A stretch of DNA of 64,000 bases from NCBI RefSeq assembly GCF_009900745.1, contig NZ_WXVU01000014.1, positions 62,001 through 126,000 of the forward strand, in the 5' to 3' direction. The notes beneath the pieces were generated by a model that saw only the letters and a list, made by a program, of their open reading frames with translations, searched no databases and was not told the DNA's origin. The number at the start of each line of letters is the position of its first letter. Positions within the stretch are counted from its first letter, which is position 1. The stretch comes from Chryseobacterium sp. c4a (GTDB lineage: Bacteria; Bacteroidota; Bacteroidia; Flavobacteriales; Weeksellaceae). Below are positions 53,089 to 61,513 of this stretch, piece by piece. Position numbers and translations under genes: made by a program.

Positions 53089-53631
53089 TTACTTTGAAAT
53101 GTATTTCGGATCTACAAACTCTGTAAGCCATACTCCGTTGGCAGATTGATAAAATTCAATGCCATCTTCAAACATTTTTCCTGTTCTGATGGTTAGAATT
53201 ATAGGTTTTCCGTGTCTCATTCCTACTTTTGTAGCGGTCTCTTTATCAGCACTTAAATGTACATGCTGACGGGTTCTTCTTTCAATTCCTTTTTCTAGAA
53301 TGGAAGAAATATTGGCTTCTGCCGTACCATGATACAAGAAATCAGGAGGCTGTACAGCTTTCAAGGCTAAATCTATATCAATAGAATGTCCCTGACTTGC
53401 TCTGATTTTGGTTTTATCATCATTAAAGGCAAATCTTTTTTTATTATTGGTTTCTACGACCTCATCTAATTCTTCAAAAGAAAAATATACTCTTTTTTTC
53501 GCTGATTTTGTTCTCAGCTCTTCTACATCTGCCCAGCCGTTTTCATCTAGTTTTAATCCGATAGTCTCGGGTTGATGCCTCAAAATGAGGCTTAAAAATT
53601 TACTTATTCTTTTTGTTTCTATTTCGTTCAT
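53089..53631 (-). CDS. kptA: RNA 2'-phosphotransferase Tpt1/KptA
   Basis: A 180-residue enzyme. Tpt1 moves an internal RNA 2'-phosphate to NAD, giving ADP-ribose 1'',2''-cyclic phosphate and nicotinamide. The family motifs are present: SKFLSLILRHQPETIGL with the catalytic Arg, GHS near 95, LYHGTA, RQHVHLS and the late NGVWLTE. In bacteria it acts in RNA repair or as an RNA/DNA ADP-ribosyltransferase. It stands with macrodomain, PARG and ARH genes able to process its ADP-ribose products. Confidence 0.9.
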   Translation of the reverse strand: MNEIETKRISKFLSLILRHQPETIGLKLDENGWADVEELRTKSAKKRVYFSFEELDEVVETNNKKRFAFNDDKTKIRASQGHSIDIDLALKAVQPPDFLYHGTAEANISSILEKGIERRTRQHVHLSADKETATKVGMRHGKPIILTIRTGKMFEDGIEFYQSANGVWLTEFVDPKYISK

Positions 53632-53646
53632 TGGTTTTTGTTTTAA

Positions 53647-54126
53647 TTAAGCATTATAAAATTCCGGGGAAAATGTTACTATAAACCCTGTTGTTTTGGT
53701 GATCTCATCCGCATATTGATCAAAATAATAGATCTCTGGTGATATTGCAAGTGTTACAAATGATTTTTTATATAAATAAACCCATAACCCAGCTTCTGCT
53801 GGCCCTCTTCCTTTTAACATATTTTGAATTTCTATTCCATTGATCTTATTCAGAGGTATTAATAAAGTTCTCTTTTGATCTGAAAATCCCAACAGGCTAT
53901 TTTGATTATCTATCCAAAGTAAGGGCTGATCCTTTAAAATATTCAAAACTTCATCCGGTGTATGAAATGCATAATCCGGAGAATAATGAACATTACAGTT
54001 TTCTATTTCCAACGCTTTATTGATTTCAATTCTTCCTTTATATTTCTTCAGAGGAAAATTCGAAATATCATTCTCTGGATCTGACTTGGAAAATATATCG
54101 GAAATTATTTTTAGGAAAGACTTCAT
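53647..54126 (-). CDS. Hypothetical protein of the ADP-ribose block
   Basis: A 159-residue soluble protein I do not recognise. It alternates strands and helices (DYAFHTPDEVLNILKDQ, PLLWIDNQNSLLGFSDQKRTLLIPL, GLWVYLYKKSFVTLAIS) and has no membrane segment or metal motif. It lies 15 bp upstream of kptA and overlaps the ADP-ribosylglycohydrolase gene by 4 bp, so it is part of the same unit. Confidence 0.65.
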   Translation of the reverse strand: MKSFLKIISDIFSKSDPENDISNFPLKKYKGRIEINKALEIENCNVHYSPDYAFHTPDEVLNILKDQPLLWIDNQNSLLGFSDQKRTLLIPLNKINGIEIQNMLKGRGPAEAGLWVYLYKKSFVTLAISPEIYYFDQYADEITKTTGFIVTFSPEFYNA

Positions 54127-55070
54127 TGATTTATTGAGTATTTATTACTTAGCTTTTCGCATAGTTTTTCGATATCATCTTTTCGCACCAGTTCATCAAC
54201 CCATTGCTGCGGAATATTTTCAAATCCATAATAGATTCCTGCCAACCCTCCTGTAATCGCTGCAGTAGTATCTGTATCTTCGCCCAGATTTACGGCCTTC
54301 AATACTGCTTCAGAATAGCTTTCTGAGTTTAAAAAGCACCATAGAGAGGCTTCCAGGCTATGGAGAACATAACCACTTCCCCTTATTTCATCTTCTGGAT
54401 AACCTGAAATATCATTTTTTAAAACTCTATGAAAGAGTTCAACTTCATTTAGGCTAAACCATTGTTTTTCTGAATATTCCAGGGCTACCTTTTGTATATG
54501 CGTATATGCTTCCGTTTTATTTTTTCCTTTTATTAGCTGAATCGCAAAAATCACATAGATAAAACATGAAAAAACAGATCGGAAGTGTCCATGAGTAATC
54601 GTGGAGACTTCCTTTACCGTTTGATAAATTTTTTCAATATTTTCTTCATCTTTTAAATAAAATGCTAGCGGAAGAATTCTCATCAAAGATCCGTTCCCAT
54701 TATCTTCTTCAAAAATACTTCCTGAAAATCTGGCACTCTCTCCTTTAATCAGTCTTGTAATAGCTTCTCTTGTAGTTACTCCAATATCGAAAAGTCTTCC
54801 GTGAGCAGTCCAGTGGCCATATCTCACCCATTTTACAAAGCTTTGCCCTATCTTTTCCAGATTATAGCCTTTTGTAAGTACCTCAGCAAGGCAGAGCGTT
54901 AGAGAGCTATCATCACTCCACGTTCCTTTGGGTTGACTATGTGATCCAAATTCCTGCATTTCTGTAACAGGAAACTTTTTCAGATAATCTCTATCTTTAA
55001 ATTCTACAGGAACTCCAAGGGCATCACCAATGCATACTCCCATTATTCCTGCCTTTACTTTATTTTCCAT
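54123..55070 (-). CDS. ADP-ribosylglycohydrolase (DraG/ARH family)
   Basis: A 315-residue enzyme that removes ADP-ribose from proteins or nucleic acids. All metal motifs are present: GVCIGDALGVPVEF (about 10-23), GTWSDDSSLTLCLAE with the Asp pair, GNGSLMRILPLAF, THGHFRS and GEDTDTTAAITGGLAG (about 268-283). Its start overlaps the sirtuin stop by one base, so the two are coupled. Confidence 0.92.
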   Translation of the reverse strand: MENKVKAGIMGVCIGDALGVPVEFKDRDYLKKFPVTEMQEFGSHSQPKGTWSDDSSLTLCLAEVLTKGYNLEKIGQSFVKWVRYGHWTAHGRLFDIGVTTREAITRLIKGESARFSGSIFEEDNGNGSLMRILPLAFYLKDEENIEKIYQTVKEVSTITHGHFRSVFSCFIYVIFAIQLIKGKNKTEAYTHIQKVALEYSEKQWFSLNEVELFHRVLKNDISGYPEDEIRGSGYVLHSLEASLWCFLNSESYSEAVLKAVNLGEDTDTTAAITGGLAGIYYGFENIPQQWVDELVRKDDIEKLCEKLSNKYSINQ

Positions 55071-55756
55071 CAGGCAAGATTTACCAGTTTATCAAATAAA
55101 AGTTTCATCCCTTGTGTGGCGGTTTCTTTCATCACTACTGCTCTCTGTCCGTATCCAAAACCTGTTTCATTAGGATTGATAACAATTAAAAGACAGCCAT
55201 CTTTAATGTTATGGATTAATCCAGCCGCAGGATATACCTGTAAAGAGGTTCCTATCACCACCAAAATATCTGAATCTTTTACCATTTCTCTGGCATCCTG
55301 ATATAAAGGAACATCTTCCCCAAACCAAACTATAAATGGCCTTAATTGAGCACCATCTTCTGCTTTATCTCCTATCTTAATGTCATCTTTTTGCTCATAA
55401 ACCAATCTTTTATTATTACATGAGCATGATTTGAACAATTCTCCATGGATATGAAGGATTTTTGAAGAGCCTGCTCTTTCATGCAGATCATCGATATTCT
55501 GGGTAATGATCTGAACATCGAAATATTTTTCCAGTTCTGCCACCAGTTTGTGGGCTTCATTAGGTTCTACTTCATGAAGCTGCCTTCTTCTCTGGTTGTA
55601 AAATTCCAATACCAAAGCTCTGTCTTTCCTCCATCCTTCCGGACTGGCCACATCGGTTACATTATGATTTTCCCAAAGACCATCTCCGTCTCTGAAAGTT
55701 TGTATTCCGCTTTCGGCACTGATTCCTGCTCCGCTTAATATGGTTAGTTTTTTCAT
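55070..55756 (-). CDS. Sir2-family NAD-dependent deacylase lacking part of the zinc site
   Basis: A 228-residue sirtuin starting MKKLTILSGAG. It has GAGISAESGI-TFRDGDGLW, TQNIDDLHERAG, the catalytic His in HIHGEL, and GTSLQVYPAAGL with NPNE. It removes acyl groups using NAD and yields O-acyl-ADP-ribose. The zinc module keeps only one Cys pair (SCSC); where the second pair belongs there is GDKAEDGAQL. I chose the ATG at 55756, since an upstream start would add 14 residues not typical of the family. The next gene upstream is a macrodomain that could hydrolyse its product. Confidence 0.9.
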   Translation of the reverse strand: MKKLTILSGAGISAESGIQTFRDGDGLWENHNVTDVASPEGWRKDRALVLEFYNQRRRQLHEVEPNEAHKLVAELEKYFDVQIITQNIDDLHERAGSSKILHIHGELFKSCSCNNKRLVYEQKDDIKIGDKAEDGAQLRPFIVWFGEDVPLYQDAREMVKDSDILVVIGTSLQVYPAAGLIHNIKDGCLLIVINPNETGFGYGQRAVVMKETATQGMKLLFDKLVNLA

Positions 55757-55812
55757 TGGTTTTAAATTTTTGCTTTGTACACAGTGTTTTTTAGCCACGA
55801 ATATAATTGATT

Positions 55813-56328
55813 CTAAAGGGGAGATTTTAAAAGCCTTTTATAAATGTCTTCATTCTCTTCATCAAAACAGACAAAAATAACTTTCTCTATGCTATCCGAC
55901 TCAAATTTTTTTATTTCATTGACCGCAATTTTCGCAGCCAATTCTTTTGGAAATTTATAGATTCCTGTACTGATATTTGGGAAAGCAATGATTTTAACGT
56001 CAATGTTTTCCGCCAACTTTAAAGAGTTTCTATAACAATCAGACAAAAGTCGAACACATTTTTCTTCATCTCCATTCCAGACTGGGCCTACCGTATGAAT
56101 GACATATTTTGCAGGAAGATTTCCCGCTGTTGTCACTACTGCTTCTCCTGTATTGCATTTACCCTGTCTGTTTCTGATCGTCCTACATTCCTCCAGGATT
56201 TGCGATCCTCCTGCCCGATGAATAGCTCCATCTACACCTCCGCCTCCCAATAAGGAAGAATTGGCAGCATTGACAATAGCATCTGCTTGAATCTTTGTGA
56301 TATCTCCTTTTATTATTTCAATTTTCAT
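55813..56328 (-). CDS. Macrodomain protein, MacroD/YmdB type
   Basis: A 171-residue macrodomain able to hydrolyse O-acetyl-ADP-ribose or mono-ADP-ribosyl esters. The ligand loops are complete: GDITKIQADAIVNAANSSL, GGGGVDGAIHRAGG, GEAVVTTAGNLPAKYVIHTVGP and ISTGIYKFP. It lies beside the sirtuin gene, which produces O-acyl-ADP-ribose, and downstream of a DUF4291 gene. Confidence 0.92.
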   Translation of the reverse strand: MKIEIIKGDITKIQADAIVNAANSSLLGGGGVDGAIHRAGGSQILEECRTIRNRQGKCNTGEAVVTTAGNLPAKYVIHTVGPVWNGDEEKCVRLLSDCYRNSLKLAENIDVKIIAFPNISTGIYKFPKELAAKIAVNEIKKFESDSIEKVIFVCFDEENEDIYKRLLKSPL

Positions 56329-56373
56329 ATTTCTTCAAGGTATTTGAATCAGGATCAAGTATTTTAAAGGAAA

Positions 56374-57009
56374 TTACTTTAAATTCAATTTCTCATTCAG
56401 AATTTCATCCTCAAATAACAACGGTTTCTCTTCTGGAGTGACAAGTTGATCTAAGTCATCATTCAATACAAATTGGTATTGTTCCTTGACAAAATCTGAA
56501 ATATTTTCAATTAAAATAATATCTTCTTTCGCAAAAGAATGGGTGAACTCATTCCTCAAACCAATTTGTATGGCTCTCCTTTCCAATTTATTTCCAAAAG
56601 GGTCATGATCCGGATCCCACTGAAGTCTCACAGAGGATTCTTTTACCTGATTCTGCCACTCCTCTCTGGATATGCCAAGATTATCATTATAGGTAGAAAC
56701 TACTGCATTTTCAAGATATCTTTTGAAGGCATTCAGCTTTAAATGTATTGCCAATACATATTCTTGTCCTTCTTTTGTTCCCCAACCATTACGGTACATC
56801 ATCCAAAGAAAATTGGGTTTTATCCATGTCATTCTTTCCAGACTGAATCCACCACCAAAATATTGATTTTTAACGGCAAATTCGCCTATTCCCCTTTTAT
56901 AAGACTGGTAAACCACTATTTTATCATCGTCATATTGCGCCATGATATGATGTCCTTTTTGAGGCCATTCCTGAAGCTGGTCTTTATATTTTTTTACTTT
57001 AAGTTTCAT
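56374..57009 (-). CDS. DUF4291 protein, copy A
   Basis: A 211-residue soluble protein of the DUF4291 family: IVVYQSYKRGIGEFAVKNQ, RMTWIKPNFLWMMYRNGW, QEYVLAIHL, VRLQWDPDHDPFGNKLERRAIQIGLR. The conserved Arg, Trp and Asp residues suggest an active site, but I know no established activity. Its start overlaps the PARG-like gene by 4 bp and its stop precedes a macrodomain gene, so a link to ADP-ribose is inferred. A paralogue is at 58392-58985. Confidence 0.88.
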   Translation of the reverse strand: MKLKVKKYKDQLQEWPQKGHHIMAQYDDDKIVVYQSYKRGIGEFAVKNQYFGGGFSLERMTWIKPNFLWMMYRNGWGTKEGQEYVLAIHLKLNAFKRYLENAVVSTYNDNLGISREEWQNQVKESSVRLQWDPDHDPFGNKLERRAIQIGLRNEFTHSFAKEDIILIENISDFVKEQYQFVLNDDLDQLVTPEEKPLLFEDEILNEKLNLK

Positions 57010-57821
57010 TGTATTTCTTCAAATGGTTTCAGCATCTCTTCTTTCTTTGACAACACTGCAAAAACCACTCTTTTAAACTTGTTCTTATATTTTCCCTGGA
57101 GATATTTTTTGAACAAACCGGCAATTTCTTTTGGATCATTTTTGAATACTCCGCAGCCCCAGGCTCCTAAAATAAGGGTTTCATTTCCCTGATGTAAAGC
57201 GAGTGCAAGCATCTTATCTGTCCTGATATCCATTGCTCCTAATATCTCTTTTTCTCTTTGAGGCTCCTGTCTCTTGACTACTCCAGCATTCACAGCTGGA
57301 GAAGTAATGAAATTACACATGACAGGTTTTTCCAGCAATTCTCCTTTATCTTTTCTGAAAACAGGAACTTTAGGGCTGTAAATCATCGTATCTGTATAAA
57401 AGCAAGAGACCATACTGCGGTGTAATGTGTAATAATCTTCTGCCATTAACAGGCTTTCATATAATCCTGAAGTTCTTGCAAGGCTTTCTTCCTGAGCTTC
57501 AGCTCCATTGATAAATCCACCACCAGGATTTTTGGCTGAGGCAAAATTGAGGCACATTACCTTATCCTGATCTTCTTCTTTCACTAATTCTAAAATAGCT
57601 TTTAGTGAACTGCAACGCCAAGTTTCAAATTGAGTTTCAAAATGTACTTCCGGCATTGGGCCGGTAGCCAGTTCGGAAAGTTGTTCCGGAGTGAAAAGCA
57701 AAGTTTCCTTTTTACTGGTTTCCAGCTCTTTTGCTATATCTATTTTTTCGTTTTCTGTATTTATATAATATTTTCTGGCCAGGATATCTAATGTATCTTT
57801 TGCCATTCCTTTATTTGTCAT
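57006..57821 (-). CDS. PARG-like poly(ADP-ribose) glycohydrolase (TIGR02452/microbial type)
   Basis: A 271-residue enzyme. The PARG signature is intact: NPGGG (98-102) followed by Gln-Glu-Glu (110-112 in EAQEESLART), the catalytic glutamates. Other family elements are LNFASAKNPGGGF, SLLMAEDYYTLH and LILGAWGCGVFKNDP with its diphosphate loop. It would split ADP-ribose chains or adducts. An 122-bp gap with an inverted repeat lies upstream. Confidence 0.9.
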   Translation of the reverse strand: MTNKGMAKDTLDILARKYYINTENEKIDIAKELETSKKETLLFTPEQLSELATGPMPEVHFETQFETWRCSSLKAILELVKEEDQDKVMCLNFASAKNPGGGFINGAEAQEESLARTSGLYESLLMAEDYYTLHRSMVSCFYTDTMIYSPKVPVFRKDKGELLEKPVMCNFITSPAVNAGVVKRQEPQREKEILGAMDIRTDKMLALALHQGNETLILGAWGCGVFKNDPKEIAGLFKKYLQGKYKNKFKRVVFAVLSKKEEMLKPFEEIQ

Positions 57822-57884
57822 GATTGTTTTTTGTTTTTGGCCACGGATTTATTAGTTTATTTATCATTTAAAAACTCATCATAA

Positions 57885-57937
57885 TCCTGCATTCGTGGCA
57901 TTATTCATTTAATTCTTTTTAGCCCACGAATGCAGGA
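57885..57937. repeat. 14-bp perfect inverted repeat
   Basis: TCCTGCATTCGTGG (57885-57898) and CCACGAATGCAGGA (57924-57937) flank a 25-nt loop in the gap upstream of the PARG gene. Its CCACGAAT part recurs in other gaps (for example 15110, 55795 and 3755 with changes), so it is probably a dispersed repeat that may fold in mRNA. Confidence 0.5.
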
Positions 57938-57943
57938 ATGTTT

Positions 57944-58381
57944 TTACAATCCTAGGGAATTCGTGGCGTTTGTTTTTAAAGTCTTTACCAGACTTTCTAT
58001 TTCAGTATGAGAGGATCCTTTAAAATCGTTTCCTACATATACTTTGATAACCTTTATATTTCCAATAATGGCTTGGTTGAATGTCTCCAACTCTTCTGAT
58101 GGCACCCACAATTCATTATGATTTCTTGCTCCTACATTCTGTGCCGGATAGTGGTTAGCAACTTCTTCAGAAACATCAAAACATGTTACAAAACCAAGAT
58201 AGTTTCCAAATTCATCTCTGGTATTCCATTTCTCAGCAATTTCTGAAGCATAGTCTTCATCCAAAACCGGATAAAAGATGGGCTGCCATTCCAGTCTTGG
58301 AGGAAATTTTTTATATCCATTCTCAACAATGAGCATCATTTCCTTTTCTCCTACCGGTCTGTAAAGTTTTATTGTTTTCAT
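57944..58381 (-). CDS. 'ADP-ribosylation/crystallin J1'-type small protein
   Basis: A 145-residue soluble protein: TIKLYRPVGEKEMMLI, FPPRLEWQPIFYPVLDEDYASEIAEKWN and HNELWVPSEELETFN. Proteins of this shape are labelled 'ADP-ribosylation/crystallin J1' in databases, though the name is not proof of activity. The order LYR ... small polar/aromatic strand ... E-L-W recalls the compact ADP-ribosyltransferase fold, a guess from strand order only. It lies 10 bp downstream of DUF4291 copy B. Confidence 0.7.
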   Translation of the reverse strand: MKTIKLYRPVGEKEMMLIVENGYKKFPPRLEWQPIFYPVLDEDYASEIAEKWNTRDEFGNYLGFVTCFDVSEEVANHYPAQNVGARNHNELWVPSEELETFNQAIIGNIKVIKVYVGNDFKGSSHTEIESLVKTLKTNATNSLGL

Positions 58382-58391
58382 TTTTAAAATC

Positions 58392-58985
58392 TTAATTTGA
58401 TCCTATCCTGCGAGCAATTTCGTTAGATAGCGGATATATTTTTTCTACAGGTAATAGTTTTTTTGCTTTATCATATTCCCCCTGCTTGGTAAGATTTAAA
58501 ATCTTTTTAACCAATGGTGAATAGTCTTCTATTTTTACAATCCAATCTTCATTAAATTCTTCAATCAGAAATCGACTGATTCCTACCTGAATGGAACGAT
58601 ATTCCAGCTTGTTACCTTTGATATTTCTTTCGGGATCCCATTGTACGTATACTTTGGCTTTTTCAAACTCCTCTTCCCATATTCCGGGCTTAGGATATAC
58701 CCTTTTCTCAGGAGAAGTTAAAATTGCCAGTTCCAGAGCTTTTTCCCATGCTTCTCTTTTGATGTGAATCGCAAGAGTACATTCCTGATTGGATTTCTGC
58801 CCGTAATTACTTCGCTCCATCATCCATAAAAAAGAAGGCTTAATCCAGGTCATTCTGCTAAATGAAAAAGGAGCACTAAATTTCTGATTTTCTACCGCAG
58901 CTTTTGCAATGGACTTGTTATAAGCCTGATATACAACAATCGTATCACGGGTATAATCTGCTCTTATTTCAAATTCTTTCATCAC
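58392..58985 (-). CDS. DUF4291 protein, copy B
   Basis: A 197-residue paralogue of 56374-57009: TIVVYQAYNKSIAKAAVENQ, RMTWIKPSFLWMMERSNYG, QECTLAIHI, VYVQWDPERNIKGNKLEYRSIQVGISR. The same conserved residues are kept but overall the two copies differ strongly, so they are old rather than recent duplicates. It starts 3 bp after the TARG1-like macrodomain gene. Confidence 0.88.
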   Translation of the reverse strand: MMKEFEIRADYTRDTIVVYQAYNKSIAKAAVENQKFSAPFSFSRMTWIKPSFLWMMERSNYGQKSNQECTLAIHIKREAWEKALELAILTSPEKRVYPKPGIWEEEFEKAKVYVQWDPERNIKGNKLEYRSIQVGISRFLIEEFNEDWIVKIEDYSPLVKKILNLTKQGEYDKAKKLLPVEKIYPLSNEIARRIGSN

Positions 58986-58988
58986 TTA

Positions 58989-59465
58989 TTAATCAAAATC
59001 ATACACATATACCTCAATATTATTTTCAAGCAAGGTTTTTCCGATGATTGGTTCTATTTGTTCCCACTTTCCTCCGGCTAGTCCACATCCGATTCTTGGC
59101 ATATGAACACTTGCATTGAGTTTTAAAGCTTCATGGGCAAGTGTTTCCAGGCCTTTTTCTATGGCTTCATATCGAACAGGAACTCCGTTGCTTCCTGTTT
59201 TCATTCCTTTTTGCCCGATCATATTGGCTACATACACATATTTTTCAACCTGCACGATTTGAATTTCACCCAGAGCAAAATTATTTTCACTTCTGAAGCG
59301 ATGCCAGTTTCTGTACTCTTTTTCCGGTTCTTTCCATCTTTTAGAAATCGCCAGTACAAAGCCTTTTCCCCAGCCTCCCAGATCATTACAGATATGGGCA
59401 ATGATCTTTACTCCTTTTGCCTGTGGAACAGTAGCGTCTCCTTTTAAATAGTGTATCGTTTTCAT
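58989..59465 (-). CDS. Macrodomain protein, TARG1/ALC1-like
   Basis: A 158-residue macrodomain of the type that removes ADP-ribose from glutamate or from nucleic-acid bases: YLKGDATVPQ, IIAHICNDLGGWGKGFVLAIS, GEIQIVQVEKYVYVANMIGQ and MPRIGCGLAGGKW. It belongs to a different subfamily from the one at 55813. It leads the DUF4291-B and crystallin J1-type genes. Confidence 0.9.
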   Translation of the reverse strand: MKTIHYLKGDATVPQAKGVKIIAHICNDLGGWGKGFVLAISKRWKEPEKEYRNWHRFRSENNFALGEIQIVQVEKYVYVANMIGQKGMKTGSNGVPVRYEAIEKGLETLAHEALKLNASVHMPRIGCGLAGGKWEQIEPIIGKTLLENNIEVYVYDFD

Positions 59466-59541
59466 TGTGATCTATTCTTAATTCATTATTTACCTCTTCA
59501 TTCTATTCCTCCCTTAAATATAAAATCTTTATCTGAAGGTA

Positions 59542-60612
59542 TTAAAAAAGCTTTTTAAAATATTTTGAATTAGGAGAATAAGATCCGAAAATACTGTCAA
59601 ATTTTATTTCCAGCTGATCAAATTTAAATTCCTCATCCATCTGATCCAGACAGGTTATTACCAGGTTCTTTTTTACCGGGGTAATATAAGCTCCATCCAA
59701 TTTTAAAGCATAATTCAACAATTTATAATCTAAACTTCCGAATCTCAACTCTTTCTGATACTCATTAAAGGTACAGGTTTCCTCTTCATTGTTTTTTAAA
59801 AGAAGTTCTTTTTCATTGCTCATCCACCCATTTCCGTGACGTGTTGCATAGCTTCTGGTCACATAATACATTTCAATATCTTTAATATTGAGCTTTTTAC
59901 AGATCTCATAAGCATTTTTTGAAGTTGTATGAGCGTATGTCACATTCGGAAAAACACCATGATCCATATCTAATAAAATGCCTTGGCTTCCCTCAAAAAT
60001 GAGATTTTCAAATGAGTTCAGATAACTGTAATCTATTATTTTCCAATCTATTTCCTCTACAGCTGCTAAAAAAGGAATAATCTGTTCATTGATCTGTTCT
60101 TCTTCCATAAAACCATAGTAATAAGCAATCCCTTTCAGCTTTTCGATCAGCATTTCCTTAGGAGCAATGAGGTCAATGGCAAATAACTTGTAAGGGCTTT
60201 CATTTCTTTTCATGGTAGCTCCTACTCCTTTTCCGCAGGTTCCATGTTCCAGATTTTTAGTATTGGTTCTGTTTTGCCAGACATCAAAAGGCGTAGTTAC
60301 CTTGGCTAAAGGATGAATATGAAGCTCTGTATTTCCGTTTTTTGCTTTTAACTCTTCCCTTTCATTGAATAGAAATAAGGGATGAATTGTGCAATGTTCG
60401 GTAAAATAAGAAGGTAATCCACGAAGGGCTCCACTCGCAAAACTTGAGTGAACATGTTTTCTGCTATCCATCATCACGGTATGAGCAGCTTGCTGTCCTC
60501 CTGAGAATCTGATGACTACAGCCCCAGGATTTTGCTGAGCCAGAAAATCTGTCGTGATTCCTTTTCCTTCGTCTCCGAAACCTAATCCTATAACAATTTG
60601 CGCCTTTTTCAT
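59542..60612 (-). CDS. Adenylosuccinate synthetase paralogue
   Basis: A 356-residue PurA-type protein, shorter than the usual ~430. GTP/IMP motifs are present but changed: GFGDEGKGITTDF (catalytic Asp13 kept, usual Trp-Gly before it altered), GGQQAAHTV with the catalytic His, GTCGKGVGATMKRNE, FEGSQGILLDMDHGVFPNVT and TRSYATRHGNGW. The base-recognition segment is ITCLDQMDE instead of TKLDVLD. It therefore probably joins aspartate to a purine nucleotide, perhaps an unusual one. Location in the ADP-ribose block suggests a role outside normal purine synthesis. Confidence 0.86.
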   Translation of the reverse strand: MKKAQIVIGLGFGDEGKGITTDFLAQQNPGAVVIRFSGGQQAAHTVMMDSRKHVHSSFASGALRGLPSYFTEHCTIHPLFLFNEREELKAKNGNTELHIHPLAKVTTPFDVWQNRTNTKNLEHGTCGKGVGATMKRNESPYKLFAIDLIAPKEMLIEKLKGIAYYYGFMEEEQINEQIIPFLAAVEEIDWKIIDYSYLNSFENLIFEGSQGILLDMDHGVFPNVTYAHTTSKNAYEICKKLNIKDIEMYYVTRSYATRHGNGWMSNEKELLLKNNEEETCTFNEYQKELRFGSLDYKLLNYALKLDGAYITPVKKNLVITCLDQMDEEFKFDQLEIKFDSIFGSYSPNSKYFKKLF

Positions 60613-60656
60613 GTCTGGTATTTTTAAAGTTATTGCCGTTCTGGCTAATTTGTGAT

Positions 60657-61511
60657 CTACAGCATCTGTATATTGTCTAATCCATCTACGTTTGGTGTTC
60701 CAAAGGTTTTCTCTTTAAATTTTTTGCAGATAATCTTTGTGATTACTTCCGGAATATCTCTATGATCTTGTATGGATATACAATTTTCTCCCAATAGTTC
60801 CTTCCAATCTCTATTTGCTCTTATAGCCTGATCAGAATGCAGAACATTGATATGATATACCTCATATTTCTTTTTAGCTTCTTCCAAAAGCTCATAATGA
60901 GTATAGGTTTGCTGTCCTGAGCCCATAATTTCTCTTATGGCTGATGCCGGAAGAACTTTCAGGCAAGGTTCGTCACCTACAGTAAACAATAGCCCTTTCT
61001 GATTTCTTTTTTCAAAAGCATCTGTTCTGGTATGGAAAGCGGCAAAATACCACGCTAATAGATAACTTTCTCCTCCATTTCCACCGCCTCCGGATTCTAT
61101 ATAAGTTCGGGTAAGCCACATATCCAGTTCTTCATCTCCGGATTCAAACTGCCCTACTTGCAATGGATAGCTGTCACATTCATGATCTCCTATTCCCAGG
61201 AAAAGCAATGCCGGATCGGGAACTCCACCTTGGATGATTCCACCCATCAGTTTTGGTAGCCCTTCTTTGATCAGTTGATGTGGAATATGCCCCATGCTTC
61301 CGGTTACATCCAACCCCAGAACAATAGGAACTGTGTTAGGATGCACTTCAGAATCTCTGGACTCCCTAAAAGAAATTCCCTGGGGAATCATTGATGGATG
61401 TGCCTTTCTTTGGGCATTCTGTGTAAAAATTTCACCTGCGGATTTTGTTCCGTAACCTGCTCTACTTGCTCTATCATAACGAGCATCTATATCGTATCTT
61501 GTACCTCCCAT
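60657..61511 (-). CDS. von Willebrand factor A domain protein
   Basis: A 284-residue soluble protein. A VWA domain covers about 62-250, with the MIDAS motif DVTGSM (Asp68) and later LFTVGDE. The N-terminal 60 residues are polar with GGTRYDIDARYDRASRAGYG. A glycine cluster (ESGGGGNGGES) lies near 142. No signal peptide, so it acts in the cytoplasm, perhaps as a metal-dependent binding scaffold. It starts 2 bp after the small coiled-coil gene. Confidence 0.87.
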   Translation of the reverse strand: MGGTRYDIDARYDRASRAGYGTKSAGEIFTQNAQRKAHPSMIPQGISFRESRDSEVHPNTVPIVLGLDVTGSMGHIPHQLIKEGLPKLMGGIIQGGVPDPALLFLGIGDHECDSYPLQVGQFESGDEELDMWLTRTYIESGGGGNGGESYLLAWYFAAFHTRTDAFEKRNQKGLLFTVGDEPCLKVLPASAIREIMGSGQQTYTHYELLEEAKKKYEVYHINVLHSDQAIRANRDWKELLGENCISIQDHRDIPEVITKIICKKFKEKTFGTPNVDGLDNIQML

Positions 61512-61513
61512 GA

